This document shows positions 61,174 through 64,000 of a stretch of DNA of 64,000 nt, piece by piece. The stretch is from Candidatus Thiodiazotropha endoloripes. GTDB lineage: Bacteria; Pseudomonadota; Gammaproteobacteria; Chromatiales; Chromatiaceae. Numbering within the stretch: position 1 is the first letter of the stretch; every line of letters begins with the position of its first letter. A model generated the notes under the pieces. That model searched no databases. It was not told where the DNA came from and worked only from the letters and a program-made list of their open reading frames with translations. The translations under genes were made by a program, and so were the position numbers. Location of the stretch: NCBI RefSeq assembly GCF_001708965.1, contig NZ_LVJW01000006.1, positions 186,001-250,000 on the forward strand. Direction: 5' to 3'.

Positions 61174-61958
61174 TGCACTTCTTCAGCTTGGTAGAGCATC
61201 TGTATCTCTGGCGCATCAGGAAATTCGGCGAATAACTTGCCTTTGTATTCGTCAGCTTTGGCCAAATCCTTGAGTCTCTTCTCAATCTTTATACCGAGCA
61301 AAAGAGAGGCAGCAGAGGGTCTGGTCTCACCGTGGTAGCGCTCCAGATAAGCACGAGCGGACAGGTCCTTTTTCTGTTCCAGTGACAGCTCCGCCATCTG
61401 ATAAAGGGCTGTGGCGTATTTCGGATTGACCGTCAATGCCCGACGATAGTAGTTTTCCGCCTTCGACTGGTCACCGGCACGTTCCCGACAGAGCCCCGCA
61501 TTGGTCAGCGCCACCCAGGGTGTGGGATAGAGCGGATTGGCCAGAGCCTGCTGAAAATCGAACTCCGCATCCTTCAATCTGCCCTGCTTACAGTAGAAAC
61601 TGCCCCGGGCATTGCGGATATAGGGATCTTGACCATCCAGCTTGATCGCCTCTTCATAGTGAACTCCGGCCAGCTGTTGATTGCCCAGTCGCTCATAGAG
61701 AATGGCGATCACGTTGTGTGCCTGGGGATAATCATCATCGACCTTGATCGCTTTCTTGAGCTTTTTCAAAGCCACCGCGGATTGGCCGTCACGCATATAT
61801 TCGATACCCATATCCACATAGATCTTGGCCGGGCTGTTACGCTTCTCCCGCCCCAGACTGCCGGTGGTATCTGCACTCTTCTGTTGTGTGGCGCAACCTG
61901 ACAGCAGCAATACAAGGAGGGAGGTAAAGATCACCTGGCAAGCAGAGATTGATTTCAT
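61170..61958 (-). CDS. pilW: PilW/PilF type IV pilus biogenesis lipoprotein
   Basis: This is a TPR lipoprotein needed for type IV pilus stability and secretin assembly. The 262-residue product has a lipobox LLSGC and about six TPR helix pairs from GIEYMRDGQSAVALKKLKKA through NRYLERYHGE-like ARAYLERYHGETRP. It overlaps rlmN at its start and rodZ at its stop (both four-base ATGA), so translation of the three is coupled. Presence of pilW does not by itself prove pili here, since the rest of the pil genes are outside. Confidence 0.92.
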   Translation of the reverse strand: MKSISACQVIFTSLLVLLLSGCATQQKSADTTGSLGREKRNSPAKIYVDMGIEYMRDGQSAVALKKLKKAIKVDDDYPQAHNVIAILYERLGNQQLAGVHYEEAIKLDGQDPYIRNARGSFYCKQGRLKDAEFDFQQALANPLYPTPWVALTNAGLCRERAGDQSKAENYYRRALTVNPKYATALYQMAELSLEQKKDLSARAYLERYHGETRPSAASLLLGIKIEKRLKDLAKADEYKGKLFAEFPDAPEIQMLYQAEEVQ

Positions 61959-63052
61959 GAAACACCTTGTTTGAGACTATCCAGCCGCTCAAAACGCAAC
62001 TGTCGACTGCTGCGGTCCTTGACCTTACCGACCAACTGTCCACAGGCCGCATCGATATCATCACCCCGGGTTTTACGGGTTGTGGCGATAATACCGGAAC
62101 GTTTCAGACGCATCCGGAAGGCTTCAACACGATCTGCAGGCGAGACCTGGTATTCGGTACCCGGGAATGGATTGAATGGAATCAGGTTGACTTTGGAGGG
62201 GGTCCCTTCCAGCAGCCGGATCAAGGCCTTGGCATGGGCCAGGGAGTCATTCACCCCATCCAGCATGACATACTCCCAGGTCACCTTGCGCCGCTTATCC
62301 CCACGCACGAATTCACGACAGGCCGGGATCAACTCCTCCAGGGGATACTTGCGGTTGATCGGTACCAGCTGATCGCGCAAGGCATTGTCCGGTGCATGCA
62401 GGGAGACCGCCAGACTGATGTCACAGACCTCCCTGAGACGTTTCAGACCGGGTACGATGCCGGAGGTACTGACGGTCACCCGGTATTTGGAGACCATATA
62501 GGCCAGATCATCCTGCATGATATTCATGGCGGTGATCACCGCTTCCAGGTTGGCCAGCGGCTCACCCATGCCCATCATCACGATATTGCTTGGCGGCTCA
62601 CCCAGTTCACGGGCCGCCACCCAGACCTGGCCGATGATTTCAGCCACTGTAAGGTTGCGATTGAACCCCTGTCTGGCGGTGGAGCAGAAGGAGCAATCCA
62701 GGGCACAGCCGACCTGGGAGGAGACACAGATGGTGCTGCGTCCATTATCCGGTATATAGACGGTTTCGATGCGCTGACCGTCCTCCAGTTCGAGCAGCCA
62801 TTTGCGGGTACCGTCCTGTGCCGGCTGTTCCAGTGCCAACCGGGGGATCGTGATCTCCGCCACCTGCTGCAACTGTTCCCGCAGACGTTTCGAGATATCG
62901 GTCATGGCATTGAAATCCACAACACCATGCTTATGGATCCATTTGAATACATTGCGACCATGAAATGCCTTCGAGCCGAGCGCCATAAAAAAACGCTCCA
63001 TCTCTTGCAGATCGAGATTCAAAAGATTGGTTTTTGTCACTTGGTTAGTCAA
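61955..63052 (-). CDS. rlmN: RlmN 23S rRNA/tRNA adenine C2-methyltransferase
   Basis: RlmN is a radical SAM enzyme that methylates A2503 of 23S rRNA and A37 of some tRNAs. The 365-residue length and motifs fit: CxxxCxxC as CALDCSFC near residue 116, MGMGEPLANL near 161, and the active-site Cys in GDDIDAACGQL near 343. The N-terminal accessory domain begins NLLNLDLQEME. It heads the minus-strand cluster, 146 bp after relA. Confidence 0.96.
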   Translation of the reverse strand: MTNQVTKTNLLNLDLQEMERFFMALGSKAFHGRNVFKWIHKHGVVDFNAMTDISKRLREQLQQVAEITIPRLALEQPAQDGTRKWLLELEDGQRIETVYIPDNGRSTICVSSQVGCALDCSFCSTARQGFNRNLTVAEIIGQVWVAARELGEPPSNIVMMGMGEPLANLEAVITAMNIMQDDLAYMVSKYRVTVSTSGIVPGLKRLREVCDISLAVSLHAPDNALRDQLVPINRKYPLEELIPACREFVRGDKRRKVTWEYVMLDGVNDSLAHAKALIRLLEGTPSKVNLIPFNPFPGTEYQVSPADRVEAFRMRLKRSGIIATTRKTRGDDIDAACGQLVGKVKDRSSRQLRFERLDSLKQGVS

Positions 63053-63197
63053 ATCTGGTGGTTCGCAATAGGGTATGGTGATACCGGTTTCGAGGAAAAC
63101 ACATAAAATTACAGTGCGTTAGTTTAGACCTGCTGGAGCGGACTGGCAATTGTGCATGATCAGTATGAGACACCACACCGGATTTCCAGGTCAGAGC

Positions 63198-64000
63198 TCA
63201 CAGCAATCGTTTAACCAGGTTGATATCCTGCAACTGCTCGATCTTGGACAATACCCGGCTCAACTGATTCATATCCTTGACCTCTATGGTGAAACGCATG
63301 GTTGCAGTATCGGTCTTTCGGTCACTGTTGGTATTGACGCCAATCACATCGATATTCTCATTGGTGAGGACCGCTGAGATATCCCTGAGCAATCCTTTTC
63401 TGTCACTCGCGGTGACCATGAAGTCCACCGCATACTGAGTCTCCTGCTGTTCATCGCTCCAGTGCACCGCCACCAGCCGGTCCTGTTCATCCTCAGGCAT
63501 CGCCCGCACATTGGGACAATCGCGACGGTGAACGGTAACCCCGCGCCCACGGGTGACATAGCCGATGATGGCATCGTAGGGGACGGGTTTGCAGCAGCGG
63601 GCGATCGTGGTCATCAGGTCGTCTACCCCGGCAACCACCACTTCCCCCTTGGCCACCCCCGATGACTTGCTCGAATCGGGAATCGCCCTGGAACGGGGCG
63701 CCGGCTTCTCCCGGCCACCAAAACCAGCGACCTGGATTGGCGACAGATCACCGCGGCCGATGGCCGCATAGACATCCTCACCATGCTGCAGGTTATATTT
63801 CGCGGCCACCTTCTCCAGATCCGGTTTTTCACTGATCGAGAGCCGGGTCATCTCCCGCTCCAGCGCTGAGCGCCCCAGCTCCACATGGTGTTCGTAGTCG
63901 AGCTGTTTGAACCACTGCTTGACCCGGTTTCTCGCCTTTGAGCTGTGCAGATAACCCAGATGCGGATTGATCCAGTCACGGCTTGGCGTGCCATTCTTAG
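63198..64000 (-). CDS. relA: GTP pyrophosphokinase, C-terminal part
   Basis: Only the last 267 or so residues are in the window; the catalytic domains lie beyond position 64000. The visible part starts in the RelA-type segment PSRDWINPHLGY before a helical region, then has the zinc-finger-like domain (CCKPVPYDAIIGYVTRGRG with HRRDCPN, broken here) and an ACT domain (DRKGLLRDISAVLTNENIDVIGVNT). This arrangement is RelA rather than SpoT, whose equivalent reads differently. RelA makes (p)ppGpp on stalled ribosomes during amino acid starvation; the C-terminal region contacts the ribosome. The stop is 146 bp before rlmN. Confidence 0.93.
   Translation of the reverse strand, partial: KNGTPSRDWINPHLGYLHSSKARNRVKQWFKQLDYEHHVELGRSALEREMTRLSISEKPDLEKVAAKYNLQHGEDVYAAIGRGDLSPIQVAGFGGREKPAPRSRAIPDSSKSSGVAKGEVVVAGVDDLMTTIARCCKPVPYDAIIGYVTRGRGVTVHRRDCPNVRAMPEDEQDRLVAVHWSDEQQETQYAVDFMVTASDRKGLLRDISAVLTNENIDVIGVNTNSDRKTDTATMRFTIEVKDMNQLSRVLSKIEQLQDINLVKRLL

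Noticed and set aside
61967-63106. 379-codon plus-strand open frame
   Set aside because: Antisense to rlmN, with a His-rich composition typical of reverse-frame shadows and no ribosome site.

Overview
The window reads as a gene-dense piece of a gammaproteobacterial chromosome. The evidence is the order rlmN-pilW-rodZ-hisS-yfgM-bamB-der, together with RelA, PyrC, NadA, MlaA, RNase T, exonuclease I and an AceE-type pyruvate dehydrogenase. Two secreted Gly/Tyr-rich proteins that look like sulfur globule proteins suggest a sulfur-oxidising lineage (Chromatiales-like, perhaps a free-living or symbiotic thiotroph); this placement is inferred from gene content only. No tRNA, rRNA, CRISPR array, phage or intact insertion sequence was seen.

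Layout. 1-1160: two small secreted proteins that share YRFRP motifs. 1280-7123: a minus-strand RND efflux operon (SCP2-like protein, membrane-fusion adaptor, RND pump with a long extra tail). 7784-11029: a dynamin-like GTPase and an FG-GAP-repeat lipoprotein. 11171-13243: an HDOD plus GGDEF signalling pair. 13467-17042: an NrtR-like Nudix protein, NadA, a sterol-desaturase-like membrane oxygenase and an unknown protein. 17094-21483: a DUF3108-like protein, a small unknown, and a voltage-gated-type K+ channel coupled to a separate RCK gene. 21506-21774: a 269-bp palindrome-ended element. 22060-24598: an ankyrin lipoprotein, a small unknown and exonuclease I. 24674-29177: a TRAP-TAXI transporter split by a DUF481 gene.

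29279-42676 carries pyruvate dehydrogenase in two blocks (aceE-aceF, and a lipoyl-bearing lpd in an operon with a methyltransferase and a hydrolase). They are separated by a di-haem peroxidase overlapping a PAS-GGDEF-EAL gene. 43013-44107: the two sulfur-globule-like proteins. 44443-48235: pyrC, mlaA, rnt and the Fe-S carrier mrp/apbC. 48454-52776: two divergent TetR regulators, one leading a tight operon with an ABC1 kinase, a four-helix membrane protein and an alpha/beta hydrolase. 52714-63052: a long minus-strand cluster from rlmN to der, followed by a radical SAM gene and putP. 63198 to the end: the 3' part of relA.

Most of the window is housekeeping. The items that most merit follow-up are the ABC1-kinase operon, the overlapping peroxidase and c-di-GMP genes, the coiled-coil sulfur-globule-like protein, the RND pump tail, and the palindromic TA-flanked repeat family with copies at four loci.
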